33,302 nt of DNA from Clostridiales bacterium. GTDB lineage: Bacteria > Bacillota > Clostridia > Oscillospirales > Oscillospiraceae. The stretch lies in NCBI GenBank assembly GCA_004551945.1, contig SFPN01000018.1, positions 1 to 33,302 on the forward strand, read 5' to 3'. Position numbers and translations under genes: made by a program. Below the pieces are notes generated by a model. It did no database searches and had not been told where the DNA came from. It saw only the letters and a list, made by a program, of their open reading frames with translations. Shown piece by piece: positions 6,334 through 14,078 of this stretch. The first letter of the stretch is position 1, and every line of letters begins with the position of its first letter.

Positions 6334-7569
6334 ATGAACACCATCCCCGGCGGTATCACCGCCCCCAAGGGTTTCAAGGCCGCAGGCATTCACTGCGGCG
6401 TGAAGGACAACTTCACCACCCCCCAGCCTGAGAAGAAGGACCTGGCTATGGTCCTCTCCCAGGTCCCCTGCACCGCAGCAGGCACCTACACCAAGAACGT
6501 GGTAAAGGCCGACCCCGTCATCCTCACCAGGGAATACCTGGCCGACCGCAAGGCCCAGGGCGTCATCATCGACAGCGGCAACGCCAACGCCTGCGCCCCC
6601 AAGGGCATGGAGAACGCCCTGCGCATGGCTCAGGCCGCTGCCGCCGCCACCGGCCTGGCTCCCCAGGACTTCGCCGTGTGCTCCACCGGCATCATCGGCG
6701 TGGAGCTGAACATCGACGCCATCGAAAAGGGCGTGCCCACCCTGGTCTCCGCCCTGTCGGACAGCGCCGCCGCCTCGGACGACGCCGCTCACGCCATCAT
6801 GACCACCGACCTGAAGAAGAAGGAAATCGCTGTTCAGGTCCAGGTGGGGGGCAAGACCGTCACCGTGGGCGCCATCGCCAAGGGCTCCGGCATGATCCAC
6901 CCCAACATGGGCACCATGATCTGCGTGGTCACCACCGACTGCGCCATTGACGGCGAGGTGCTCCAGTCCATGCTCCTGGATGTGGTAAACAAGACCTTCA
7001 ACCGGGTTACCGTGGACGGAGACACCTCCACCAACGACACCTGCGTGGTCCTGGCCAACGGCCTGGCGGAGAATTCTCCCATCACCGGCCCCGGCGCGGA
7101 TTACGACGCCTTTCGGGCTGCCCTGCTGGAGGTCTGCCAGTACGAAGCCAAGATGATCGCCGGTGACGGCGAGGGCGCCAGCCATCTGCTCACCTGCACC
7201 GTCCAGGGCGCTGCCTCCGAGGAAAAGGCTGAATTCATGGCCAAGGCCGTGGTCCGCTCCCCCCTGGTGAAGTGCGCGGTCTACGGGGCCGACGCCAACT
7301 GGGGCCGTGTTCTGTGCGCCATCGGCTACTCCGGGGCAGAGTTCGACCCCAAAGCCGTGGAGGTCAAGTTCCAGTCCAAGGCCGGCGAGCTGCTGGTGTG
7401 CGCCGGCGGCCAGGGCGTGGTCTTTGACGAGGACGTGGCCAAGAAGGTCCTGTCCGAGGAAGAGGTGATTATCCTGGTGACCCTTACCGAAGGCACTGCC
7501 TCCTGCTCCTGCTGGGGCTGCGACCTGACCTATGATTACGTCAAGATCAACGGCGACTACAGAAGCTAA
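6334..7569 (+). CDS. argJ: Bifunctional glutamate N-acetyltransferase / ornithine acetyltransferase
   Basis: ArgJ transfers acetyl groups from N-acetylornithine to glutamate, recycling the acetyl group, and in many Firmicutes can also use acetyl-CoA. The protein has 411 residues. The self-cleavage site lies in GSGMIHPNMGTMICV: T194 is the expected nucleophile exposed after autoproteolysis into alpha and beta chains. The residue before it is Gly, where Ala is common. SGNANAC (81-87) and STGIIG (117-122) are family blocks. AAGGAGG precedes ATG 6334. With argJ present the pathway is cyclic, which fits the absence of argE and argA here. Confidence 0.96.
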   Translation: MNTIPGGITAPKGFKAAGIHCGVKDNFTTPQPEKKDLAMVLSQVPCTAAGTYTKNVVKADPVILTREYLADRKAQGVIIDSGNANACAPKGMENALRMAQAAAAATGLAPQDFAVCSTGIIGVELNIDAIEKGVPTLVSALSDSAAASDDAAHAIMTTDLKKKEIAVQVQVGGKTVTVGAIAKGSGMIHPNMGTMICVVTTDCAIDGEVLQSMLLDVVNKTFNRVTVDGDTSTNDTCVVLANGLAENSPITGPGADYDAFRAALLEVCQYEAKMIAGDGEGASHLLTCTVQGAASEEKAEFMAKAVVRSPLVKCAVYGADANWGRVLCAIGYSGAEFDPKAVEVKFQSKAGELLVCAGGQGVVFDEDVAKKVLSEEEVIILVTLTEGTASCSCWGCDLTYDYVKINGDYRS

Positions 7570-7594
7570 CCCCCCGACAGAAGAGGAATCACCC

Positions 7595-8455
7595 ATGGAC
7601 ATGAACAACTATCTGGAGCGTTCCACCGTGCTGGTGGAGGCTCTGCCCTATATCCAAAAGTACTACGGCAAGACCGTGGTGATTAAATACGGCGGCAACG
7701 CCATGATCTCCGAGGAGCTGCGCAGCGCAGTCATCAGCGACATCATCCTGCTGAACCTGGTTGGGGTGCGGGTGGTGATGGTCCACGGCGGCGGCCCGGA
7801 GATCGGCCAGATGCTCACCAAGGTGGGCAAGCAGTCCCACTTTGTGGACGGTCTGCGGTACACCGACGAGGAGACCATGGACATCGTCCAGCAGGTCCTC
7901 TGCGGCAAGGTGAACAAGCGTCTGGTCTCCATCATCAACAACCTGGGCGGCAAGGCCATCGGCCTGTGCGGCCTGGACGGAGCCCTCTTCCAGGCCAAGA
8001 AGCTGGACGAGAAGTACGGCCTGGTGGGCAAGATCGTGAAGGTCTGCCCCCAGGTGGTGGAGGACGCCCTGGCCGCCGGCTACATCCCCGTGATCTCCAC
8101 CGTGGCTTTGGGCATCGACAACGACACTGCCTACAACATCAACGCCGACACCGCCGCTGCGGAGCTGGCCATCGCCCTGGGAGCGGAAAAGCTCATCCTG
8201 CTCACCGACGTGCGGGGTGTGCTCCGGGACCCCAAGGACGACAGCACCCTCATCCCCCAGATTCGGCTCCAGGACGTGCCCGGTCTCATGGCCAGCGGCA
8301 TCATCGGCGGCGGCATGATCCCCAAAATCCAGTGCTGCGTGGACGCCGTGGAGCAGGGGGTTCACCGCACCCACATTCTGGACGGCCGCATCCCTCATTC
8401 TATTTTGACCGAAATGCTCTCCCACAAGGGCATCGGCACCATGATCTGGGAGTAA
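7595..8455 (+). CDS. argB: Acetylglutamate kinase
   Basis: ArgB phosphorylates N-acetylglutamate, the committed and often arginine-inhibited step. The protein has 286 residues from ATG 7595. VIKYGGNAM (residues 29-37) carries the catalytic Lys and glycine loop of the amino-acid kinase fold. MVHGGGPEIGQML is the second glycine-rich loop, and NINADTAAAELA is the C-terminal ATP-site block. AGAGGA lies 9 bases before the chosen ATG; ATG 7601 is an alternative. A longer frame starting at 7532 overlaps argJ and lacks a ribosome site. An extended N-terminal helix region (LPYIQKYYGKT) is present, as in arginine-sensitive ArgB, but sensitivity is not provable here. Confidence 0.95.
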   Translation: MDMNNYLERSTVLVEALPYIQKYYGKTVVIKYGGNAMISEELRSAVISDIILLNLVGVRVVMVHGGGPEIGQMLTKVGKQSHFVDGLRYTDEETMDIVQQVLCGKVNKRLVSIINNLGGKAIGLCGLDGALFQAKKLDEKYGLVGKIVKVCPQVVEDALAAGYIPVISTVALGIDNDTAYNINADTAAAELAIALGAEKLILLTDVRGVLRDPKDDSTLIPQIRLQDVPGLMASGIIGGGMIPKIQCCVDAVEQGVHRTHILDGRIPHSILTEMLSHKGIGTMIWE

Positions 8456-8688
8456 ACCATTTGAAAAAGGCAAGCCTTTTCCAAATGACAGGATCGCAGC
8501 CCGCTGCATCGCACGGGCCTGCGGCCCGCACGTTTGCGGGCTGAACAGTATGTTTGCCGGCGTACACGCCGCCGGCAAACATGATTTCACCTTCTTTCGC
8601 CGCTGCGGCGGCGAAACTCTACGAGGTTTCCCAGCACCCCTGCGGGGGTACAATTTCATAATTTTTCCCCAGAAAAGGAGGTATGACC
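8456..8688. repeat. Cluster of palindromes between argB and argD
   Basis: This 233-base gap holds at least four strong inverted repeats: 13 bp with one mismatch at 8458-8487; a nested structure with CAGCCCGC/GCGGGCTG (8497-8504, 8536-8543) outside CGGGCC-TGC-GGCCCG (8514-8528); a perfect 12 bp TGTTTGCCGGCG repeat at 8551-8581; and a perfect 9 bp TTTCGCCGC repeat at 8595-8616. None has a T-run. The density suggests an inserted non-coding repeat element rather than a terminator. Confidence 0.65.
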
Positions 8689-9864
8689 ATGACTTTTGAA
8701 GAACTCAAAGAAATGGATCAGACGTATGTCATGCAAACCTACAACCGCTTTCCCGTGGACATCGACCACGGCAAAAACGCCACCCTGTACAGTCTCTCCG
8801 GCAAGGAGTACATCGACTTTACCAGCGGCATCGGCGTGTGCTCCCTGGGCTGCGCCGACCCCCGATGGGTCCAGGCCATCACCGACCAGGCGGGAAAGCT
8901 GGGTCATATCTCCAACCTGTACTACACCCAGCCCGGCCCCAAGCTGGCCAAGGCCCTCTGCCAGCGCACCGGCATGGCCTGCGCCTTTTTTGGCAACTCC
9001 GGCGCTGAGGCCAACGAGGCCATGATTAAGCTGGCCCGAAAGTACAGCTTTGACAAATACGGCAAGGGCCGCAGCACCATCATCACTCTGAACCACTCCT
9101 TCCACGGCCGCACCATCACCACCCTCACCGCCACCGGCCAGCCTGCCTATCACAACTACTTCTTCCCCTTAAACGAAGCCTTCCGGTATGCCGACCCCAC
9201 CTGGGAGAGCATCCTGGAGCAGACCGGGGACGATGTGTGCGGCATTATGATGGAGCTCATCCAGGGCGAGGGCGGCGTGAACCCCCTGGACAAGGAACTG
9301 GTCCAGAAGGTAGCCCAGCTCTGCCAGGAAAAGGACTGGCTGCTGCTCATTGACGAGGTGCAGACGGGCGTGGGCCGCACCGGCTCCCTCTTCGCCTTCC
9401 AGCAGTACGGCATTCAGCCTGACGTATCCACCTTCGCCAAGGGCATCGCCGGGGGCCTGCCCATGGGCGGCATCCTGGCAAACGAAACGTGCGCCAAGGT
9501 CCTCACCGCCGGCACCCACGGCTCCACCTTCGGGGCAAACCCCATCGCAGCGGCCGCCGCCTGCACCATTCTGGACATTCTGGACGACCAGATGATGGAG
9601 GAAGTAAAGGCCAAGGGCCAGTACCTGCGGGGGGGCATCCTGGCCCTGAACAGCCCCTGTCTGGGGAACGTGGTGGGCATGGGCCTCATGCTGGGCGTGG
9701 ACGTAAAGGGCGAGCGCACCAACAAGGAGCTGGCTTCTCTCCTGGCAGAAAACGGCCTGCTGGTCCTCACTGCCGGACCCCGCCTGCGCCTGCTGCCCCC
9801 CCTCACCATCACCAAGGAAGAAATGGACAAGGGTCTGGCCATCCTGAAGCAGACCCTGGCCTGA
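8689..9864 (+). CDS. argD: Acetylornithine aminotransferase
   Basis: This PLP enzyme makes N-acetylornithine from the acetylglutamate semialdehyde with glutamate as amino donor. From ATG 8689 it has 391 residues, typical of ArgD. FFGNSGAEANEAMIKLAR (about 100-117) is the cofactor-phosphate region, LLLIDEVQTGVGRTG (218-232) contains the Asp that binds the PLP ring nitrogen, and TFAKGIAGGLPMGG (248-261) contains the Schiff-base Lys251. The start is set by GGAGG at 8677-8681: ATG 8689 lies 7 bases away, whereas ATG 8683 is only one base away. It follows the palindrome cluster. Confidence 0.95.
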   Translation: MTFEELKEMDQTYVMQTYNRFPVDIDHGKNATLYSLSGKEYIDFTSGIGVCSLGCADPRWVQAITDQAGKLGHISNLYYTQPGPKLAKALCQRTGMACAFFGNSGAEANEAMIKLARKYSFDKYGKGRSTIITLNHSFHGRTITTLTATGQPAYHNYFFPLNEAFRYADPTWESILEQTGDDVCGIMMELIQGEGGVNPLDKELVQKVAQLCQEKDWLLLIDEVQTGVGRTGSLFAFQQYGIQPDVSTFAKGIAGGLPMGGILANETCAKVLTAGTHGSTFGANPIAAAAACTILDILDDQMMEEVKAKGQYLRGGILALNSPCLGNVVGMGLMLGVDVKGERTNKELASLLAENGLLVLTAGPRLRLLPPLTITKEEMDKGLAILKQTLA

Positions 9865-9892
9865 CAGACAGAAAATAAGGAGGCAACCCCCC

Positions 9893-10801
9893 ATGAAAAA
9901 AGACCTGCTGAAGCTGCTGGATTTAAGCAGCGAAGAGATCCTGGAGATTCTGGACACCGCCGACCAGCTGAAAGCCATGCGGAAGGCAGGCATCCAGCAC
10001 CCCTTCCTGGCCGGAAAGACCCTGGCCATGATCTTTGAAAAGAGCTCCACCCGCACCCGGGTCTCCTTCGAGACCGGCATCTACCAGCTGGGGGGCAACG
10101 CCATCTATCTGTCCGACAAGGACAGCCAGATCGGCCGGAACGAGCCCGTCCAGGACACCGCCCGGGTCCTCTCCCGGTTCTGCGACGGCATCATGATCCG
10201 CACCTTCGCCCAGGAGGAGGTGGAGACCCTGGCCCAGTACGCCACCATCCCGGTGATCAACGGCCTCACCGACTTCTGCCACCCCTGCCAGGTGCTGGCG
10301 GATCTCATGACCATCCGGGAGCACAAGGGCAAGCTGGAGGGTCTGAAGCTGTGCTACATCGGCGACGGCAACAACATGGCAAACTCCCTCATCGTGGGCT
10401 GCCTGAAGGTGGGCATGAAGGTGTCCATCGCCTGCCCCGAGACCTACAAGCCCGACCCGGAGGTGCTGAAGTTTGCTGAGGGCTATCCCGGTATGTTCCA
10501 GTGCACCCCCGACATTCTGGACGCCGCCAAGGACGCCGACGCCCTGTACACCGACGTGTGGGCCTCCATGGGCCAGGAGGGCGAGTTCAACGAACGGAAG
10601 CTGGTCTTTGAGGGCTATCAGATCAACGACGCGGTGATGGCCGTTGCCCATGAGGGCGCCATGGTTCTGCACTGCCTGCCCGCCCACCGGGGAGAGGAGA
10701 TCACCGCCGAGGTTTTCGAGGCCCACGCCGACGAAATCTTCGACGAAGCCGAAAACCGGCTCCACGCCCAGAAGGCGGTTATGTACCTGCTGATGAAGTA
10801 A
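9893..10801 (+). CDS. argF: Ornithine carbamoyltransferase
   Basis: This enzyme condenses ornithine and carbamoyl phosphate to citrulline, feeding ArgG. It has 302 residues. The carbamoyl-phosphate loop SSTRTR is at 51-56, FCHPCQVLAD carries the HPCQ motif, and VLHCLPAHRGEEI near 265 carries the ornithine-binding HCLP loop. GGAGG lies 9 bases before ATG 9893. It is the last gene of the operon and is followed by a strong terminator. A catabolic role is unlikely given the purely biosynthetic neighbours. Confidence 0.96.
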   Translation: MKKDLLKLLDLSSEEILEILDTADQLKAMRKAGIQHPFLAGKTLAMIFEKSSTRTRVSFETGIYQLGGNAIYLSDKDSQIGRNEPVQDTARVLSRFCDGIMIRTFAQEEVETLAQYATIPVINGLTDFCHPCQVLADLMTIREHKGKLEGLKLCYIGDGNNMANSLIVGCLKVGMKVSIACPETYKPDPEVLKFAEGYPGMFQCTPDILDAAKDADALYTDVWASMGQEGEFNERKLVFEGYQINDAVMAVAHEGAMVLHCLPAHRGEEITAEVFEAHADEIFDEAENRLHAQKAVMYLLMK

Positions 10802-10816
10802 ACCGACCAACGAAAA

Positions 10817-10852
10817 GGACCGCCGGACGCTTATGCGTCCGGCGGCCTTTTT
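10817..10852. terminator. Terminator after argF, probably bidirectional
   Basis: CCGCCGGACGC (10820-10830), loop TTAT, GCGTCCGGCGG (10835-10845), then CCTTTTT. On the other strand the stem is followed by TCCTTTTCG, so it may also end the convergent anti-sigma transcript. Confidence 0.9.
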
Positions 10853-10883
10853 GTCTGTCCTTATCCCATCTTTCGTAGAGGCT

Positions 10884-11906
10884 TCATCCCGGGAAGGGGA
10901 GTACGGTCTCCCCGATTACAACGGCCGTAACCTGGGCCGGGTCGATGGCGTTGTCGAACAGGTTGGACACCTGGCAGGTGTACCGTTCTGTCTCGACATC
11001 GGTCATGTGGCTGACCACACTGCCCAGCGTCCCTTCAGCGCTGGTCATGTCCACCGGCAGGGTACTCCCATCTGCAAACTGCAAAGAAATGGGTTCCTCG
11101 GAGAGTTTCGCGCCGTCCGAAATCAGGTTGAAGGAAATGGAGGATATGGCAATGGTGTTTATCGTTGCTGGCCCATTTCCTGTCTGCACCATCTGATTGG
11201 GATGACTGGTGGTGCAGGGCTGGATGGTATGCAGGGTCCACGTCAGGTTCCATTGGCCCTGGGCCAGGGGAACAAAGTCCCAGTTCTCGTCATAGTACCC
11301 AAGGTCCCGGAACGACACGGTGATAGGTCCTTTTTCCACCTGTTTGCTGGCGGAAAAGAGGGTAACCGCCCCAACCATATGATAGTCACTGATCTCCAGG
11401 ATCTCCTGGTTCTGGCTGCAGAAAAATGCATCGGATGCACGGGTGGGTTCAATGTCATAATTATCCCAGGTGACCCACCCCGGCAGGGTAATTTCCTCCG
11501 GCACCGTCACCTCGTAGAACACATACACCCCGTAGCTGTCCGCCACCGTCTGTAAAACCGAGATGGTCACTCCGTTTTTCGTAACGGAGCAGACCGGGCT
11601 GTCCGCCCCCGGCTCCACCAGTCTCTCCTGTCCCTGTCCCACGCCGAAGTAGTCCAGAATTGCCGGGTGCAGGTGTACCGTCACCGCCGCGGCGGCAGTG
11701 GTGGCCAGACAAATCAGGGCAATGGCCGCCGCCAGAGGGAGCCGCCCCAAGGTCCGCCGCTTTTTCACCGGCTGCTCCGCCGCCTGCCAGCAGATACGGC
11801 GGTACACCTCCCCCTTCACCGCAGCGGTACGATTAAAGGGCTTTTCCTCCAGGAAAATATCGTCGGGCTGGAGCGAATCGACCAGCTGAGAAATCCGAAT
11901 CTTCAT
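10884..11906 (-). CDS. Anti-sigma factor with large extracytoplasmic domain (DUF4179-like)
   Basis: This 340-residue protein lies directly behind an ECF sigma gene with a 4-base gap. About 50 cytoplasmic residues (including EVYRRICWQ and a basic KKRRTLGR) come first. One transmembrane helix follows at about 54-75 (LPLAAAIALICLATTAAAAV), then an extracytoplasmic part of about 265 residues, beta-rich and aromatic. The block around residues 80-130 (ILDYFGVGQGQERLV, then NGVTISVLQTVAD...VYVFYEV) is the pattern of DUF4179-type proteins that follow clostridial ECF sigma factors. It probably holds the sigma factor inactive until an envelope signal arrives; the signal is unknown. ATG 11906 has GGAG upstream within the end of the sigma gene. 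Confidence 0.7.
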   Translation of the reverse strand: MKIRISQLVDSLQPDDIFLEEKPFNRTAAVKGEVYRRICWQAAEQPVKKRRTLGRLPLAAAIALICLATTAAAAVTVHLHPAILDYFGVGQGQERLVEPGADSPVCSVTKNGVTISVLQTVADSYGVYVFYEVTVPEEITLPGWVTWDNYDIEPTRASDAFFCSQNQEILEISDYHMVGAVTLFSASKQVEKGPITVSFRDLGYYDENWDFVPLAQGQWNLTWTLHTIQPCTTSHPNQMVQTGNGPATINTIAISSISFNLISDGAKLSEEPISLQFADGSTLPVDMTSAEGTLGSVVSHMTDVETERYTCQVSNLFDNAIDPAQVTAVVIGETVLPFPG

Positions 11907-11910
11907 GGTA

Positions 11911-12444
11911 TCAGTCTCCTTCCGTCCATTGTTTGTGTAAGCGGACCCTTCCCCGGTGGAGCCGGGTTTTCACCGTGGCCGGGTTCATGGCCATCACCCG
12001 GGCAATCTCCGCCACCGGCTGGCCGTAGTAGTAGTGCCGGAGAAAGATTTCCCGGTCCGGCTCCCCCATGTTCAGCACTGCCCGGCGGACCAGTTCCTCC
12101 TGCTCCCGCTCCGCCAGCTGTTCCTCCGGGGAAGGGTCGGGCAGGGTGAGCACATCCTCCTCCAGGGGCAGCTCCTGGCCCCGGGACCGGAGCTTCTGCC
12201 GGGCCTGGTTCCGGGCCACGGCACCCAGATAGGATTTGAGCTTGCCGGGCCGCACCTTTTCTGCCCCGTTCCACAGGGCAAAGAAGGTGTCCGCCATCAC
12301 TTCCTCTATATCCGCCTGGCTCATGGCGGGGCTGAGGAAGTTAGAGACGATGGTGTACACATAGGGGGCATAGTGGTCCATAATCTGCCCCAGGGCCTCC
12401 TCGCTGCCCCGCCTCAGGGCCCGTAGGACCTTGCGTTCGTCCAC
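11911..12444 (-). CDS. ECF-type RNA polymerase sigma factor
   Basis: This is a 177-residue sigma factor starting at GTG 12444, chosen because AAAGGAGG lies 8 bases before it; a longer frame to 12552 has no ribosome site. Region 2 is at residues 10-75: EALGQIMDHYAPYVYTIV, then DIEEVMADTFFALW as the -10 recognition helix. Region 4 is at 115-172, with VAEIARVMAMNPATVKTRLHRGR as the helix-turn-helix. It acts in the cytoplasm to direct polymerase to stress or envelope promoters. The stop lies 4 bases before the anti-sigma gene, indicating coupling. Unlike the remnant at 262-420, it retains both conserved regions. Confidence 0.9.
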   Translation of the reverse strand: MDERKVLRALRRGSEEALGQIMDHYAPYVYTIVSNFLSPAMSQADIEEVMADTFFALWNGAEKVRPGKLKSYLGAVARNQARQKLRSRGQELPLEEDVLTLPDPSPEEQLAEREQEELVRRAVLNMGEPDREIFLRHYYYGQPVAEIARVMAMNPATVKTRLHRGRVRLHKQWTEGD

Positions 12445-12531
12445 GCTGCATCCCTCCTTTCCTGTCTTCACCCTTCTAATGGCAAAAAAGGGCGGGAAGG
12501 TTTCAAAATCCTCGAAAATTTTCCTGATGGA

Positions 12532-12560
12532 ATCATACCCTCTGTCTCTCAAACAAACAA
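12532..12560 (-). promoter_or_regulatory. Candidate promoter for the sigma / anti-sigma operon
   Basis: On minus, TTGTTT (12555-12560), 17-base spacer, TATGAT (12532-12537). The -35 lies in the T-tract of the niaR terminator. A TGAAACCTT motif further downstream (rc of about 12498-12506) has the AAC core of ECF -35 elements and could allow autoregulation, but no clear matching -10 was found. Confidence 0.35.
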
Positions 12561-12590
12561 GAAAGCCTTCCTTATGAAAGGAAGGCTTTC
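12551..12590 (-). terminator. Terminator of the nadB-nadC-niaR operon
   Basis: On minus a perfect 11-bp stem GAAAGCCTTCC/GGAAGGCTTTC with an 8-base loop is followed by TTGTTTGTTT. It lies just after the niaR stop. Confidence 0.8.
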
Positions 12591-12613
12591 GTTGTGATCC
12601 AATCTGTTTTCTC

Positions 12614-13171
12614 TCACCCGCAGCCGGCGCAGTCCACGGGCTCGTAGCCCTGGAGGGGAGCCAGAAAGCCCTGTTCCTTCAGGCGCTGGCCGATCAGGTC
12701 CAGAATTTCCTCGCTGTCCGCCCGGACGGTGTGGTAATGATAGCCGGAGGTGACGTTTTTCAGCAGGCTGGACTTGCCGGCGGCCAGGTCCGCCATGAAC
12801 TTCTCCACGTCCACCCGGGACTGGATGCCCATGGGGGCCCGGATGGTGCCGTAAATCCGGTGGGAGACGAACACGTCCTCCACCAGGCCCCCGGCATCCA
12901 CGATCAGGTTCAGCTCCCGCGCCACGTCCTCGTCAGAGTGGGCTACCTTATACACCCGCTGGCAGGGGCGGCCAAAAGGGGGCTTTTTCTCCAGCCGGTA
13001 TCCCCGGGACAGGGAGACGATTTCCGTCCCCTTGGCCCGCAGCAGGGCGATGTCCTGGACGATGATCTGCCGGCTGACCCCGAACTCCGCCGCCAGGACT
13101 GTGGCTGAAATGGGCGCGTCCGCCTGGGCAAGGCGCTTTACGATTTCCTTCCGCCTGACTTCTCCGTTCAT
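12614..13171 (-). CDS. niaR: NiaR-type nicotinate-responsive repressor of NAD synthesis
   Basis: This is a 185-residue cytosolic repressor. Residues 1-60 form an HTH_11 winged helix (RRKEIVKRLAQAD, then SATVLAAEFGVSRQIIVQDI). Residues 75-175 form a 3H domain with the three conserved histidines in VAHSDEDV, VFVSHRIYG and SGYHYHTV, which bind metal and sense nicotinic acid in NiaR/YrxA proteins. It is the third gene of nadB-nadC-niaR and probably represses both this operon and divergent nadA through the boxes at 15451-15500. The C-terminal tail CAGCG is Cys-rich. ATG 13171 has AGGAGG upstream. Confidence 0.9.
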   Translation of the reverse strand: MNGEVRRKEIVKRLAQADAPISATVLAAEFGVSRQIIVQDIALLRAKGTEIVSLSRGYRLEKKPPFGRPCQRVYKVAHSDEDVARELNLIVDAGGLVEDVFVSHRIYGTIRAPMGIQSRVDVEKFMADLAAGKSSLLKNVTSGYHYHTVRADSEEILDLIGQRLKEQGFLAPLQGYEPVDCAGCG

Positions 13172-13204
13172 AGGTCCTCCTTTTTCGCCGTTTTCATCCC
13201 CGGC

Positions 13205-14062
13205 TCACTCCACCGGGTGCAGATTTTTCAGGGACAGGTCCAGAATGGGCGCGGAGTGGGTCAGCGCGCCGCTGGAGATGTAGTCCACCCCCAGGTCCGT
13301 GAGCCGGGCGATGTTCTCCCGGGTCACGTTGCCGGAGACCTCCACCTCCGCCCGTCCTTCAATGAGGGCCATGGCCTGGGCCATCTCCTCATGGCTCATG
13401 TTGTCCAGCATGATGATGTCCGCCCCGGCCTCCAGGGCCTCCCGGACCATGTCCAGGTTCTCTGTCTCCACCTCGATCTTGCGGACGAAGGGAGCGTATT
13501 CCCGGGCCATGCGGACCGCCTGGGCCACTCCACCGGCAGCGCCGATGTGGTTGTCCTTCAGCATCACCCCGTCGGAAAGGTTGTACCGGTGGTTGTTGCC
13601 CCCGCCGGTGCGCACGGCGTACTTTTCGAAAATGCGGTTGTTGGGGGTGGTCTTTCGGGTGTCCAGCAGCTTGGTTTTGGTCCCCGCCAGCAGGGAGGAA
13701 ACCGACCGGGTGTAGGTGGCAACGCCGCTCATCCGCTGTAAGTAGTTGAGGGCCGTCCGCTCTCCGGACAGGAGCACCCGGATATCTCCCCGGATCACGG
13801 CGATGCGCTGGCCGGCTTTGATCTCCTCCCCGTCCCGGGCAAAGGTGGTGATCTGGGTACTCTCGTCCAGCAGGGTAAACACCCGGGCAAAAACCTGCAT
13901 CCCGCACAGGACCCCGTCCTGCTTGCAGATCAGGTCCACCTCCCCCAGACGGGGTTCCGGCATGACGCTGTTGGTGGACACGTCCTCGCTGGTGATATCC
14001 TCCCGGAGGGCGCTTCGGATCAGCGGCTCCACATTCAGCCGCATGGTAACTTGGTCAAACAT
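13205..14062 (-). CDS. nadC: Nicotinate-nucleotide pyrophosphorylase (quinolinate phosphoribosyltransferase)
   Basis: NadC converts quinolinate and PRPP into nicotinate mononucleotide with loss of CO2. It has 285 residues from ATG 14062, with AAGGAG 7-8 bases upstream; the longer frame to 14143 runs inside nadB and is rejected. Recognisable blocks are RSALREDITSEDVST (N-terminal), LNYLQRMSGVAT, LDTRKTTPNNRIFEKYAV (PRPP/quinolinate site), MLKDNHIGAAGG, then IMLDNMSHEEM and VEVSGNVTRENI of the barrel. It lies between nadB and niaR with short gaps (16 and 33 bases), so it is co-transcribed. Confidence 0.96.
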   Translation of the reverse strand: MFDQVTMRLNVEPLIRSALREDITSEDVSTNSVMPEPRLGEVDLICKQDGVLCGMQVFARVFTLLDESTQITTFARDGEEIKAGQRIAVIRGDIRVLLSGERTALNYLQRMSGVATYTRSVSSLLAGTKTKLLDTRKTTPNNRIFEKYAVRTGGGNNHRYNLSDGVMLKDNHIGAAGGVAQAVRMAREYAPFVRKIEVETENLDMVREALEAGADIIMLDNMSHEEMAQAMALIEGRAEVEVSGNVTRENIARLTDLGVDYISSGALTHSAPILDLSLKNLHPVE

Positions 14063-14078
14063 AGGTTTCGCTCCTTTT

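Noticed and set aside
6088..7608. Minus-strand open frame opposite argJ (506 codons)
   Set aside because: Gly/Val/His-rich shadow of a highly expressed GC-rich gene on the other strand; no recognisable domain.
7589..8659. Minus-strand frame opposite argB extending into the palindrome cluster
   Set aside because: The start of the frame lies in the repeat element and the rest is antisense to argB. Such frames are frequent artefacts of these repeats.
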